Source: CAJBLF01 sp964545415 (GTDB taxonomy: Bacteria > Patescibacteriota > Gracilibacteria > Absconditabacterales > Absconditicoccaceae). From it: DNA of 46,799 bases. The translations under genes and the position numbers were made by a program. Shown here in pieces: positions 22,517-30,789 of the stretch. The DNA is taken from contig CAZJFP010000009.1 in the NCBI GenBank assembly GCA_964545415.1, positions 1 to 46,799 of the forward strand, in the 5' to 3' direction. Positions within the stretch are counted from its first letter, which is position 1; every line of letters begins with the position of its first letter. A model generated the notes under the pieces. It searched no databases, had not been told where the DNA came from, and worked only from the letters and a program-made list of their open reading frames with translations.

Positions 22517-24568
22517 CTATTTCACGTCAGTGGTGATAAATGCTTTTTCTTCTGGGGAGGCGAGTATCTTAACGCCAATATGTTGATTGCCAGCAAAGAT
22601 CAAGCCTTCTCCGATACCTGATGCAACCAGTCTTCTTTGCTCTGCTTCAGATAAACCAAGTAATTCATTCAACGCTTTGATGGATGTCGTAGATTGCTTC
22701 AAAAGTACTTGGAGCGCACAGTTGGAGATGATTGGTTTTCCATATTTGCTTCTGATAAAATCTTCGATGTCTTGTGAGATTACCGTGATTCCTAGTCCGT
22801 ATTTTCTCGCTCTTTTCGTGATCCCAAAAAGGAATTCTGCTGAGGTTTCATTTTGGAACATGATCCAGGCCTCATCGCAGGCGAGCATCCTTTTTTTCTT
22901 TTGAGATCTTACTTTGGTCCAGATCCGGTTGAGAACGTTGAACATCGCAGGCGTTTTTAATGCGTCTTCCAGATCTCTGATACTGACGACGGTCAACTTG
23001 TTGTTGATGTCTATGTTTGTGTAGTTGTTGAATACTTTACCGAATGTTCCGTTCACATATTTGCTCAGTCTCAATGCTAATCTGTCTCCACCTTCCATGC
23101 CTTCGAGGACATTCATAAGGTCACCCATGATCGGTGGCTGTTTCCCTTCGTAATTGTCCGCATCAAGAGAAAATCATTTGAGTGAATACGTGCTCTGTAA
23201 TGCCTTATCAAGTAACGCTTCCTCTTCCGGTGTACATCCGCCGATAAGAATTTGGATCATACCTATCAATGACATGATATGTGATCTAAGGAGATCTCCT
23301 TTGCCGTATTCCACATCTTCGATCTTTGGCGGAATATCGAAAGGATTCAGATATTGCTGTGAATTCGTTGCAATATTTACATAGGTTCCGCCTACTTTTT
23401 CGCAGAGCGCTTTGTATTCGTTTTCCGGATCGATGATGATGACGTCGATACCGTTGATGAGATATCTCAACGCCTCCAATTTGACCGTGAATGATTTTCC
23501 GGCTCCGGAAGTAGCGAGGATGACGCTGTTCATATTCGGCAGTTTTTGATTGTATCTATCGAAAATAACGAGTCCACCGGTGTGAAGATTGACTCCATAC
23601 AGGATTCCCGTGTCTTGGACCATGTCATTGGAAATGAATGGAAATCCGCCAGCAAGTGAAGAAGTTACTGCACTTCTGCTGATACCCAATTCATCAGAAC
23701 AAACAGGCAATCCGGAAACGAAGCCTTCGTCCATCCTTTGGATAGCGTTCTTGATTCTGATTCCGTATCCTGAAATTTTTTGTTCCATCTTTTTTCCGGT
23801 TTCTTTGAGTTTTTCCTCGTTATCATCATAGATATTGATATAGAAAGCATTTTCGAAATATCTCTCTTCTCTGGTGGTGAGTTTTTCTCTGATCATCTCG
23901 ACATCTCTGTATTGTTGTTCTATCTCGGTATCGAGTGTGATCCCTTTTTGCATAGCATCTTTCACTTCCGCTTTGAGTTGGGTTGCTCTGTTTTTGAGCA
24001 TTGATTGGATAGCTGCATCATCTTCAGGATAGATAAATCGGCTCATATCCCGTTTAGCATGGAATCCGAAGATATCTCTTGTCCGCAATGCATCGATATA
24101 GGACGGATAGCTTTGTGCATAATACGTTTTACCAAAAAGACCTGATACGTTGAAATGGGTCGGTTTGAATTCTCGATAAGATGGCGCTATATGTGTTTTG
24201 TAATCATTGATCACATTGGTGTATTCTCTCTCTGTTTCGCTGATGAATTGTCTGAGTTTGCTGGTAAGTAATTTGTCGTTGTATTGATCATCAGGGAGTT
24301 CGAGAAGGTATTTTACTTGATCTCTGAGCTCTTTATCTTTGATCGCTACGTTTTCTGGTAATGGCTCCTGAGGTTTCTTGCCTATGAGCGCTGCTGTGGT
24401 AGGGGTCCCTTTGGTTGCAAAAAGACTCGGGAAAATCCCTGATAAGAGCTTATCAAAGAATCACAGTTTCTGAGTTGCCACAGGCGCTTGGAATAGCGGA
24501 TATCCGCCGTCAGCGATTTGTTGGCTGTAGTTGGTATCGTAGACTACGTTGTTGATGATGTCGTTCAT
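22517..24568 (-). CDS. virB4: VirB4/TraC-family conjugation-type ATPase
   Basis: The product is 683 aa. The N-terminal half (about 100-320) matches the VirB4/TraC pre-ATPase region. The Walker A motif ATSGAGKS lies near residue 352 with VIIIDPENEYKAL downstream, and the Walker B motif MLACDEAW lies near 562, followed by GITKRARKYGLGITVISQD and QVLLKQS. VirB4 proteins power assembly of type IV secretion systems and conjugative pili; in CPR genomes they occur without a full conjugation set. Two UGA codons (in QKLGFFDK and YSLKGFSLD) are read as Gly. It is the first gene of the operon, with its own promoter. No relaxase or coupling protein is in the window. Confidence 0.93.
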
Positions 24569-24612
24569 TCGTGCTAGAGAGCTATACTAAAAGACATATT
24601 TTTTACCTTCTA

Positions 24613-24640
24613 AGTATACTCGGCAAAGCGCTAGAAGCAA
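24613..24640 (-). promoter_or_regulatory. Promoter of the virB4 operon
   Basis: On the minus strand TTGCTT and TATACT are separated by 16 bases, 44 bases before the virB4 ATG. Confidence 0.6.
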
Positions 24641-24699
24641 AAAAACTCCCCATATCGCTACTATTTAGCGTTGACAAATAAAAAAACATCTAATAGTTG

Positions 24700-24727
24700 T
24701 TGACTTTATGGTATAAATATATACAAT
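24700..24727 (+). promoter_or_regulatory. Promoter of the sigma4/alpha-CTD-like gene
   Basis: TTGACT and TACAAT are separated by 16 bases. A second -35-like TTGACA stands at 24671-24676. The leader to ATG 24771 is almost pure A with a few C. Confidence 0.6.
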
Positions 24728-24770
24728 ATAAGAGAAAAACAAACAAAAAAACAATTAAAAACAAATACAT

Positions 24771-25892
24771 ATGAACACCGACAAAAATTTTCAAACAAAA
24801 AAGGAGCGGATGCTTCTATTGCTGACGTGGGGGATGCCCTCAATTCTCATTGAGAAGGTGCTTGCCATCTCTCAAGAGACAGCCCGTGTCTACGCCAAGA
24901 AATTGGGAACAGAACAGCTTCCCGCAAAGGCAGATGCAAAACCTCAAATGCTGAAAATTTATGCCAAACTGCATCATGCTTCTCTATCGGAATATGGAGA
25001 TGATGCTTTTGGACAGGCGCTACGCGTGGTTTTGGCTGAAGTGTTGGAAGAACAACGAATTCTCCAGATGTTGGAGTATGCTATCCAAGGCATATACGCT
25101 TTTAGTGCAATCCGCTATGCGGATGATGTTCCTGAAGGATATCGTCGACTGATTAATCAAGTCTATTGGCATCCTTCTTGCCAAAGTCCTCGAACAGTCT
25201 GGGAACGCTATCTTAAACGATTGTCTGCTGATCAGGTCAGTTTAACTTCTGACCAATTCTGCTGGGAAAAGGGAAAACATTTTGTCCAAACTATTATCAA
25301 CGAAGAAGTTGAGGATATGAGAGCAGATGTTGCGCCTCTTTTGACACATCGTATATGTGATATTATCGATACCTATGGCATACATCCGGTAATCAAGCAA
25401 TATCACGGAATCGAATGTGCTCCCAAAACCTTTGCGGAGATAGCCACAGAACGTGGTCAAAGTCCAGAGAGGATCAGACAAATATACGCCAGTGCGTTCA
25501 GAGAGCTAAAAGGGTATCTGAAGGAAAAAATCTTCCCCATAGGCAATGCGTGGGATCGAATTCATCAGATGGAGAAAACCCATACTGCGGAAATAGATCG
25601 TATCAAGGAGCTTGCTGCTGAAAAGAAGTATCAGGATATAATAAAACTCAATCCGATTCTTCTGAAAAGCATCAAAGAAGCTCACTTCAGTACACAAGTG
25701 AGTAATTGCCTGAAATTTGCCGATATCAACTATGTGTGGCAACTGCTTATTTGCGAGGAGGATGCCTTATGGAAAATAAGGAATATCGGAAAAAGAAGTA
25801 TGATAGAAATCAAAGAATTCCTTGAGGCAAATGGGCTTAAGCTGGGGGTGAAATTCACGCCGGCAGAAGTCGCTTATTTGCAATCAAACTAA
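24771..25892 (+). CDS. Sigma-region-4-like HTH plus RNA polymerase alpha-CTD-like protein
   Basis: The product is 373 aa. Residues about 10-45 (ILIEKVLAISQETARVYAKKLG) look like an HTH. Residues about 222-252 (FAEIATERGQSPERIRQIYASAFRELK) resemble the sigma-70 region 4 helix-turn-helix that contacts -35 DNA. Residues about 300-363 (CLKFADINYVWQLLICEEDALWK, then IRNIGKRSMIEIKEFLEANGLKLG) resemble the helix-hairpin-helix of the RNA polymerase alpha-subunit C-terminal domain. A protein carrying both could act as a transcription regulator that binds promoters or polymerase. There is no UGA codon despite many Gly, unlike the flanking genes. It has its own promoter and terminator. Confidence 0.75.
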   Translation: MNTDKNFQTKKERMLLLLTWGMPSILIEKVLAISQETARVYAKKLGTEQLPAKADAKPQMLKIYAKLHHASLSEYGDDAFGQALRVVLAEVLEEQRILQMLEYAIQGIYAFSAIRYADDVPEGYRRLINQVYWHPSCQSPRTVWERYLKRLSADQVSLTSDQFCWEKGKHFVQTIINEEVEDMRADVAPLLTHRICDIIDTYGIHPVIKQYHGIECAPKTFAEIATERGQSPERIRQIYASAFRELKGYLKEKIFPIGNAWDRIHQMEKTHTAEIDRIKELAAEKKYQDIIKLNPILLKSIKEAHFSTQVSNCLKFADINYVWQLLICEEDALWKIRNIGKRSMIEIKEFLEANGLKLGVKFTPAEVAYLQSN

Positions 25893-25900
25893 CCAATAAA

Positions 25901-25930
25901 GATCCCGGAGTTTTTCCCGGGATTTTTTTT
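25901..25930 (+). terminator. Terminator, CCCGG-CCGGG type
   Basis: The stem ATCCCGG / CCGGGAT is followed by eight T residues. It is the first of four related terminators closing consecutive cassette genes. Confidence 0.85.
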
Positions 25931-25943
25931 GTAAACAGAAAGA

Positions 25944-25971
25944 TTGATTTTTTGGAGAGGAAAAATAATGT
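25944..25971 (+). promoter_or_regulatory. Promoter of the 73-aa gene
   Basis: TTGATT and TAATGT are separated by 16 bases, just upstream of ATG 25987. The boxes are weak, but the geometry matches the sibling cassettes. Confidence 0.4.
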
Positions 25972-25986
25972 ATCAAAAAAAATAAA

Positions 25987-26208
25987 ATGAAAAACATCGT
26001 AAAAAAATTTCATCAAAAAAGATACATGAAGCTGTTTGAAAAGTCTCTTGCTCTTGAACAGCCATATCTTCCTCCTTTGGATGAATGCAATTGTCCGTTA
26101 TGTACTGTGATAAGAGATAGGAAGGAAGTGATATATCCTCCAAGAGTCAAAAAAAAAATGGCACGCATAGCAAAAAAAATGGCTCGTCTGTATCCATTAT
26201 TAGTATAA
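25987..26208 (+). CDS. Small basic protein with a CPLC motif
   Basis: The product is 73 aa, rich in Lys and Arg, with a central PPLDECNCPLCTV segment whose three Cys could bind a metal ion or form a disulfide. No family was recognised. It is bounded by its own weak promoter and by a strong hairpin terminator, and has no UGA codon. The A-rich leader directly before ATG and the intact frame make it a likely real gene. A nucleic-acid-binding role would fit the basic composition but is not shown. Confidence 0.65.
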   Translation: MKNIVKKFHQKRYMKLFEKSLALEQPYLPPLDECNCPLCTVIRDRKEVIYPPRVKKKMARIAKKMARLYPLLV

Positions 26209-26214
26209 TCTAGT

Positions 26215-26239
26215 TCCCGGGGTTCCCGGGATTTTTTTT
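26215..26239 (+). terminator. Terminator, CCCGGG-CCCGGG type
   Basis: The perfect stem TCCCGGG / CCCGGGA with a GTT loop is followed by eight T residues. Confidence 0.9.
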
Positions 26240-26254
26240 ATTTTTTATAAAAGA

Positions 26255-26282
26255 TTGACTTATCAAAAGGAAAAGATACAAA
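26255..26282 (+). promoter_or_regulatory. Promoter of the 141-aa gene
   Basis: TTGACT and TACAAA are separated by 16 bases, 18 bases before ATG 26301. Confidence 0.6.
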
Positions 26283-26300
26283 ATAAAAAACACAATCAGT

Positions 26301-26726
26301 ATGAAAACAAAACAAGAACTTCGTGAAGGAGAAATCGCCCGTTATGTCTGGAACAAAAAAAAAGGCACTATTGTCTGTATATCATTGATTATTGTTTTCG
26401 TGGCAGTAAGTGTATGGAAGTGGGATAGATTATTTGTGGATTTGTATACATTCATAAAAATATATCTGATTGCTTTCGGCTTTGGTTATTCCATAGGATA
26501 TGTAATGGCTTTTTTACTGTCTTGGAATAAAAATTATCTTGAAACTATAGTGAGTAATGCAAGATTTCGTCACCACCAACGCTATCAAAGATTCTGGACG
26601 CGGTATCTTCAAAATCTTCCAGAAGAAGAATATAAACATCTTCCGGAAAAAATTCGCCATCGGGATAATAAACTCGCTGTCGAAAGCATGATGTTACACA
26701 ATGAATTTGATTCTTATTCCCGGTAA
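26301..26726 (+). CDS. Small two-helix membrane protein
   Basis: The product is 141 aa with two membrane helices (about 22-38, IVCISLIIVFVAVSVW, and 50-73, IKIYLIAFGFGYSIGYVMAFLL) and a charged, aromatic-rich C-terminal tail (RHHQRYQRFWTRYLQNL). The family is unknown. There is no UGA codon. The last codons (TCC CGG TAA) are part of the terminator stem and loop, so translation ends inside the hairpin that ends transcription. It belongs to the series of monocistronic cassettes. Confidence 0.75.
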   Translation: MKTKQELREGEIARYVWNKKKGTIVCISLIIVFVAVSVWKWDRLFVDLYTFIKIYLIAFGFGYSIGYVMAFLLSWNKNYLETIVSNARFRHHQRYQRFWTRYLQNLPEEEYKHLPEKIRHRDNKLAVESMMLHNEFDSYSR

Positions 26727-26741
26727 TTCCGGGATTTTTTT
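26718..26741 (+). terminator. Terminator overlapping the stop codon
   Basis: The stem TCCCGG / CCGGGA is followed by seven T residues. The stop codon TAA (26724-26726) lies in the loop. Confidence 0.85.
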
Positions 26742-26756
26742 ATTCTTCATAAAATG

Positions 26757-26784
26757 TTGACATTAATAAATAAATATATATAAA
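26757..26784 (+). promoter_or_regulatory. Promoter of the 129-aa gene
   Basis: TTGACA and TATAAA are separated by 16 bases. The leader to ATG 26804 is A-rich. Confidence 0.7.
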
Positions 26785-26803
26785 AATAAAAAAAACAAAA
26801 CAT

Positions 26804-27193
26804 ATGAAACCAAAAATTTTGATCTTAAGTATTGAAGAGTATCGACACGAAGGCATGAGGAATCGTGAGCTAAAAGCCCTATCAGAAAAGTATGATGTTT
26901 TACTCTCACATTCGATCACAGATGCCTTGGACCAAATAGCCAGGGCTAAATTACTTAAAAAAAGCCCTATTCGGGGTCTGGTATTCCAAAGAAACACTTT
27001 GGTGGCAAATCGTGGAAAATGTAGAGTTGTTCGCGAATTTGCTGAAGCATATTCAGATAAACGGGTGACCGCTATCAATATGATTCACAATGATCAGGAT
27101 AGTGAGGCTTGTGATTATGCCGTAAGTGCTACCTTTTGTAAGGTAGAGGACTGGGAGTATGTTCAGGTTATTTTTGAACACGATTTCAGATAA
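26804..27193 (+). CDS. Hypothetical cytoplasmic protein
   Basis: The product is 129 aa with no membrane segment or signal peptide and no UGA codon. It starts with a beta-strand-like KPKILILSIEEY and alternates predicted strands and helices (DVLLSHSITDALDQIARA, KRVTAINMIHN), vaguely like a small alpha/beta receiver or Rossmann-like fold; no phosphoacceptor pattern is clear. The function is not recognised. It has its own promoter and a CCCGGG-type terminator, like its upstream neighbours. Confidence 0.7.
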   Translation: MKPKILILSIEEYRHEGMRNRELKALSEKYDVLLSHSITDALDQIARAKLLKKSPIRGLVFQRNTLVANRGKCRVVREFAEAYSDKRVTAINMIHNDQDSEACDYAVSATFCKVEDWEYVQVIFEHDFR

Positions 27194-27206
27194 AGAAAAT
27201 AAAAAA

Positions 27207-27235
27207 ATCCCTGGCTTTCCCGGGATTTTTTTTTG
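27207..27235 (+). terminator. Terminator, CCCGGG type
   Basis: The imperfect stem ATCCCTGG / CCCGGGAT is followed by nine T residues, the fourth such terminator in the row. Confidence 0.8.
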
Positions 27236-27242
27236 TTCTTTA

Positions 27243-28349
27243 TTATTCAAAAAAATCCTGGATCGCTTCGACGAGTGGCTCGTATTCAGTAATTGCGCTC
27301 AATTTCTGTTTCAGCTCTTTGGATCACGGGATTCACTTGAGATATTGAAATAAATGTTTTCTGAATTCTACGATGACTATTTGTGGAATATCTTTTTTCG
27401 TGATTTTTGGCTTGTTGGGCATTTCAAATATGCCTGTGAATTTCTCCTTCTGCTTCTGAAAAAACTGTTCATAAGCAACCATATACTTCAGATGTTTCAG
27501 TATGGTTTCCTTTATTTCTTTTTTGCTCGGCGTATGAGGAGTGAAAATTCGCGGATTTCAAATAGCGGCTTGCCCGATCATTATTCAATCTAAGATTGTT
27601 CATCCACGAAGGTGGGCTTCGTTTCACTCGCAATGACTTTTTATATCTTCGTAGTTCTTAATGCCACCATTCCCGATGATGAGACATTGCTTGTTCGCTT
27701 GCTTCTTCAAGTCGTAAATGAATTTCCAATCGACATCGCCTGAATAGATCTGTTTCGTTGATCTGCCATGCACGGAAATCATATCCACATATTTGCTCGC
27801 TTCGATGAGGAATTTCATTTGTTCGTTTCTGTCTTTTTCATGGAGTCCTATTCTTGTTTTGATACTAAATGGCATTTTCACTGCTTTGCGTAACGCTTTC
27901 AATATTTCCAAAGATTTCTTTCTGTCCTTCATCAACGCGCTTCCTCATCCGGTGTTCATCACGTTCCTCGCCGGACATCCCATATTCAATTCGATATACG
28001 AAAAACTGAATTCAGAATTCAGAATTCAAATTTCAGAATTTTTTTCTGCATTCTGCATTCTGCATTCTGTATTCGAGGAATATTTAGTCTCGATGTCTTT
28101 GAAACACTTGGTTAGCATCTTCTCGTCCGATCAGAAAATTTGCATGATTACATTCTTCTGGTCTTTGTCCGTCAAAAGGTGCTTAGCAACCCCGATGGGA
28201 TTGATGACATAACCGTCCGCGTTCATGAATTCGGTCCGAAGAAATAATTCATATGTTTTTCCTCCATATTTGTCAAAAATCTCCTTCACGATCTGGCGGA
28301 AGGCGCAATCCGTATATCCATCCATTGGAGCTAAACCTAATATCATCAA
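27243..28349 (-). CDS. dus: tRNA-dihydrouridine synthase
   Basis: The product is 368 aa. The flavoenzyme reduces uridines in the tRNA D-loop. Visible motifs are LAPMDGYTDCAFR near the start, NMGCPARNV with the catalytic Cys followed by GGGSALM, KTRIGLHE, ISVHGR, IIGNGGI and DGIMIGQAAIGNPRIF. Seven or more UGA codons are read as Gly, several at conserved positions. Between the FMN-barrel elements KDIETKY and SYIELNMGCP the gene contains an in-frame stretch of about 23 residues (SNTECRMQNAEK...) that is encoded by the heptamer repeat element at 28004-28074 and has no counterpart in the family as I know it. The stop is TAA 27243-27245. Confidence 0.93.
28004..28074. repeat. Inverted heptamer element inserted in frame in dus
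   Basis: One arm has three or four GAATTCA-type words, the other arm four TTCTGCA words; they are approximate reverse complements around a T-rich centre. The element is read through in the dus frame. Confidence 0.9.
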
Positions 28350-28354
28350 AAAAA

Positions 28355-28490
28355 CAATGTTAAGTGTTAAATGCTAAGTGCTAAGTATTGGTATTTGTTT
28401 TATTATTTACTATCGTGCAATTACTATAGTTCATAAACGTATAAGTCTTTCACTTAAAACTTAGAACATAGAACTCAAAACTTAAAATAA
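28355..28490. repeat. Short repeats between dus and the 105-aa gene
   Basis: Words such as TAAGTGTTAAATGCTAAGTGCTAAG (28360-28390, shown partly) and CTTAGAACATAGAACTCAAAACTT-type words (28455-28485) form degenerate facing arrays. No gene was seen in this 240-base gap. Confidence 0.6.
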
Positions 28491-28535
28491 GGAAAGTCCT
28501 GAAAATTTCCAGCGGGAAGCTAATGATTTGTAGGG

Positions 28536-28563
28536 TTGACTTTTGTTATATAATCTCTATAAG
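28536..28563 (+). promoter_or_regulatory. Promoter of the 105-aa gene
   Basis: TTGACT and TATAAG are separated by 16 bases, 26 bases upstream of ATG 28590. Confidence 0.65.
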
Positions 28564-28589
28564 AGTGGTCCAAAATAAAAAATCAGCAT

Positions 28590-28907
28590 ATGAGAAAACA
28601 ACCATTACCCCCAACGCTTGAAGAAAAGAAAAAGAACTTGCTTATTATGGGTGCAAACATTCGTTCATATAAACGGCAAATAATTGCACTCCAGAACAAA
28701 TTCAGTAAAGCAGAAAGTGATGCTGTCAAAGCTTCTTTACTGAAGGAGGTGAAGAAACTTTCTTTACGGCGAAAAAGAATGAGTAAAATCTATCGCTATT
28801 GTCATATAGCATACAGCGAACTCCGTGGAGCACCACGAGAGAGGATAGAATCTCGTACACCCAAAGCAGAAGCGTTGAACGAAGCTCGTATTGCCAGTCT
28901 CAAATAA
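28590..28907 (+). CDS. Small basic coiled-coil-like protein
   Basis: The product is 105 aa, very basic and helical (IRSYKRQIIALQNKFSKAES, then KEVKKLSLRRKRMSKIYRY), without membrane segments, Cys clusters or UGA codons. The heptad-like spacing of hydrophobic residues suggests a coiled coil, possibly nucleic-acid or ribosome associated. No family was recognised. It is a monocistronic unit with a clear promoter and a strong terminator. Confidence 0.7.
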   Translation: MRKQPLPPTLEEKKKNLLIMGANIRSYKRQIIALQNKFSKAESDAVKASLLKEVKKLSLRRKRMSKIYRYCHIAYSELRGAPRERIESRTPKAEALNEARIASLK

Positions 28908-28929
28908 TGACTGGTGCCAAAACAACATA

Positions 28930-28957
28930 CTATGCCGGTAATCGGCATAGTTTTTTT
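28930..28957 (+). terminator. Strong rho-independent terminator
   Basis: The perfect 8-bp stem CTATGCCG / CGGCATAG with a five-base loop is followed by seven T residues. Confidence 0.92.
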
Positions 28958-29005
28958 ATCGGCAGAACTCTTTGTTTTTTGTTTCATAAAATATATATAT
29001 ACCGT

Positions 29006-29752
29006 ATGTTCAATAGAGTACGTCGACACATCAATAACTTTTTTCGAAGACTAGAAGGGCGATTCAGGTCGTTACTATTTTTTTTGTTTATTCTTTCGCT
29101 CTTTCTCATACTTCAATACAAACGACAAAATCCTTGAATGACGCCGCTTATGCCGATCAGACTTGTTGACCAGGTTGTTGATAGCAGACCGATCGTGCTC
29201 AAACACTTCCGAGTGCCGATAGAGCAAATTTCAAACAATATGATTTACGGGGTGATCGCAGGCGAGGATCAAAGATATCTCGAACATCGGGGTGTGGATT
29301 TCCAGGCGTTGCGAGCGGCGATGAAAAAGAACGTCAAAAATCAATCGTTGAGCATTGGCGGTAGTACGATCACCCAACAGACAGCGAAAAACGTTTTTCT
29401 CCGGCCAGATCGCTCATTATTCAGAAAAGCCATAGAATTCTATTTTGCATTGGCGATGGAACTTATGCGGAGCAAGGAAAGGATCATGGAAGTCTATCTC
29501 AATATCATAGAATTCTGAGACGGTATCTACGGAGTAGAGCAGGCGTCGCAGTATTATTTCGATAAGCACGCAGCGGATCTTACGCAGAGCCAAGCAAGTT
29601 TCCTCGTAGCCATCATGCCCAATCCGAGGTATTATCAATTACACAGATACAACAGACGAGTGTCCTTCAGAAAAGGCGTCATCAGTAGAAGTATCTCTAG
29701 CATGAAAAGGAATAAGGAAATTAAAGCCTTCGTCGAAGGCACCAAAGAATAA
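29006..29752 (+). CDS. mtgA: Monofunctional peptidoglycan glycosyltransferase (GT51)
   Basis: The product is 248 aa. One N-terminal membrane helix (about 22-38) precedes a GT51 domain that polymerises lipid II into glycan strands. Motif 1 is GEDQRYLEHRG (the catalytic Glu is near 87), motif 2 is GGSTITQQTAKN, and motif 3 is KERIMEVYLN followed by IIEFGDGIYGVEQAS. The Gly after IIEF (TGA at 29516-29518) is a conserved family position. No transpeptidase domain follows, so the enzyme is the monofunctional type. A second UGA is in the linker PGM. A hairpin CCCCGCA/TGCGGG stands just after the stop. Confidence 0.95.
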
Positions 29753-29780
29753 CCCCGCAGGAATGCGGGATAATTTCGAC
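29753..29780 (+). terminator. Hairpin after the transglycosylase gene
   Basis: CCCCGCA and TGCGGG form a stem directly after the stop codon, but the following T run is short. Confidence 0.4.
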
Positions 29781-29826
29781 GTCGTAAAAAAACTCAATGC
29801 TTCGATTTTTTTACTGCATCTCAATT

Positions 29827-29857
29827 AAAAAAAAGAGCCGGAGGATTCTCCAGCTCA
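29827..29857 (-). terminator. Terminator of the dedA operon
   Basis: On the minus strand GAGCTGGAG and CTCCGGCTC form a 9-bp stem (one G-U pair) followed by eight T residues. Confidence 0.88.
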
Positions 29858-29865
29858 ACAATGTC

Positions 29866-30072
29866 TTATAAGAAGAGTAATGTTATAGAGAGGATGAACA
29901 GTATAATAGCTCCGATTTTCCCTATACAGTCTTCGTTCTCTTGTGGTATTGGCTGTCTCACATGATTCCATCTGGATGCTCGAGAAGATGGTGGGGTATT
30001 CATGGGAAACGTTTTCGTGGCTTTGCTCTTGTCGACGACAATACCGAAGCCTGATGCTTGTAGTGGTTTCAT
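29866..30072 (-). CDS. Small tail-anchored membrane protein
   Basis: The product is 68 aa. A hydrophilic N-terminal part is followed by one C-terminal membrane helix (GKIGAIILFILSITLLFL, about 51-68), as in tail-anchored proteins. It starts 1 base after the dedA stop and ends 9 bases before a strong terminator, so it is probably translated from the dedA mRNA. There is no UGA codon and the function is unknown. Confidence 0.65.
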   Translation of the reverse strand: MKPLQASGFGIVVDKSKATKTFPMNTPPSSRASRWNHVRQPIPQENEDCIGKIGAIILFILSITLLFL

Positions 30073-30073
30073 A

Positions 30074-30697
30074 TTATTTATATTTACGTTTATGTTTTTT
30101 TCTAAGTTGACGATAGATAAATCGTCCGATGATTCAAACCAAAATAGCGAGTACGACGATATCGACGGTATGACTGTATTTCATGACGAGCTCTCGATTC
30201 TCTTTCAGGTATTTACCGACGAGCGTGAGGAAGGTGTTTCGCATACCTGCGCCGATGATAGTATAGATAATGAATTTGGTTAGGTTCATCTTTCCCATTC
30301 CCGCAGGCAATGAAATTAAGTGTCTTACAACGGGGATGAATCTACTGATGAAGATAGTGATACTTCCTCTTTTTTTGAAGAAGTGTTCTGTATTTTCCAA
30401 TTCCTCTTCATCGAGAAGGAAATATTTTCCGAATCTTCTGATGAACGGTTTACCTCAGTAATAGCCGATCGCATACGACAACAAAGATCAGATGATACTT
30501 CATACCGTACTTACTACGATCACTCATCGTAAACTGAAATGCTTCGTCGCTACCAAGAATCCTGCAAACGGCATGATCGCTTCGCTCGGTATCGGGAAGA
30601 TCATGCTTTCCATCATCATTCAGAGAAAGACGGTGATATATCAAGTTTGCTGGATGAAAGCCGTGATATAGGTTGCGAGAAATTCGGTGATTCACAT
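30074..30697 (-). CDS. dedA: DedA-family membrane protein
   Basis: The product is 207 aa with four to five hydrophobic segments. It shows the DedA hallmarks FLGMMMESMIFPIPSEAIMP, the loop ending in GGKPFIRRFGKYFLL, and SRFIPVVRHLISLPAGMGKM. DedA proteins are thought to be phospholipid (undecaprenyl phosphate or PE) scramblases/transporters needed for envelope integrity. Eight UGA codons of about 19 Gly codons are used, including codon 2, giving a UGA-rich reading frame that would be unreadable in the standard code. It is cotranscribed with the small tail-anchored protein gene. Confidence 0.93.
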
Positions 30698-30707
30698 AAA
30701 AAAACAG

Positions 30708-30778
30708 TTACAAGTTAAAGGTTGCAGGTTAAAAGGTTAACATTCTAAACATTCAAAACCTTTTAACTTTCAAAACAA
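30708..30778. repeat. Facing short repeats upstream of dedA
   Basis: GTTACAAGTTAAAGGTTGCAG-type words (30710-30740, partly shown) face AACCTTTTAACTTTC-type words (30760-30775). Confidence 0.6.
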
Positions 30779-30789
30779 AAAAAATACTG

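Noticed and set aside
18715..24568. Complete conjugative element
   Set aside because: No relaxase, coupling protein, integrase or attachment-site repeats are visible; only VirB4-, VirB2-like and one membrane gene.
28004..28074. CRISPR array
   Set aside because: Units are 7 bp with no unique spacers of regular length and no cas genes; it is translated within dus.
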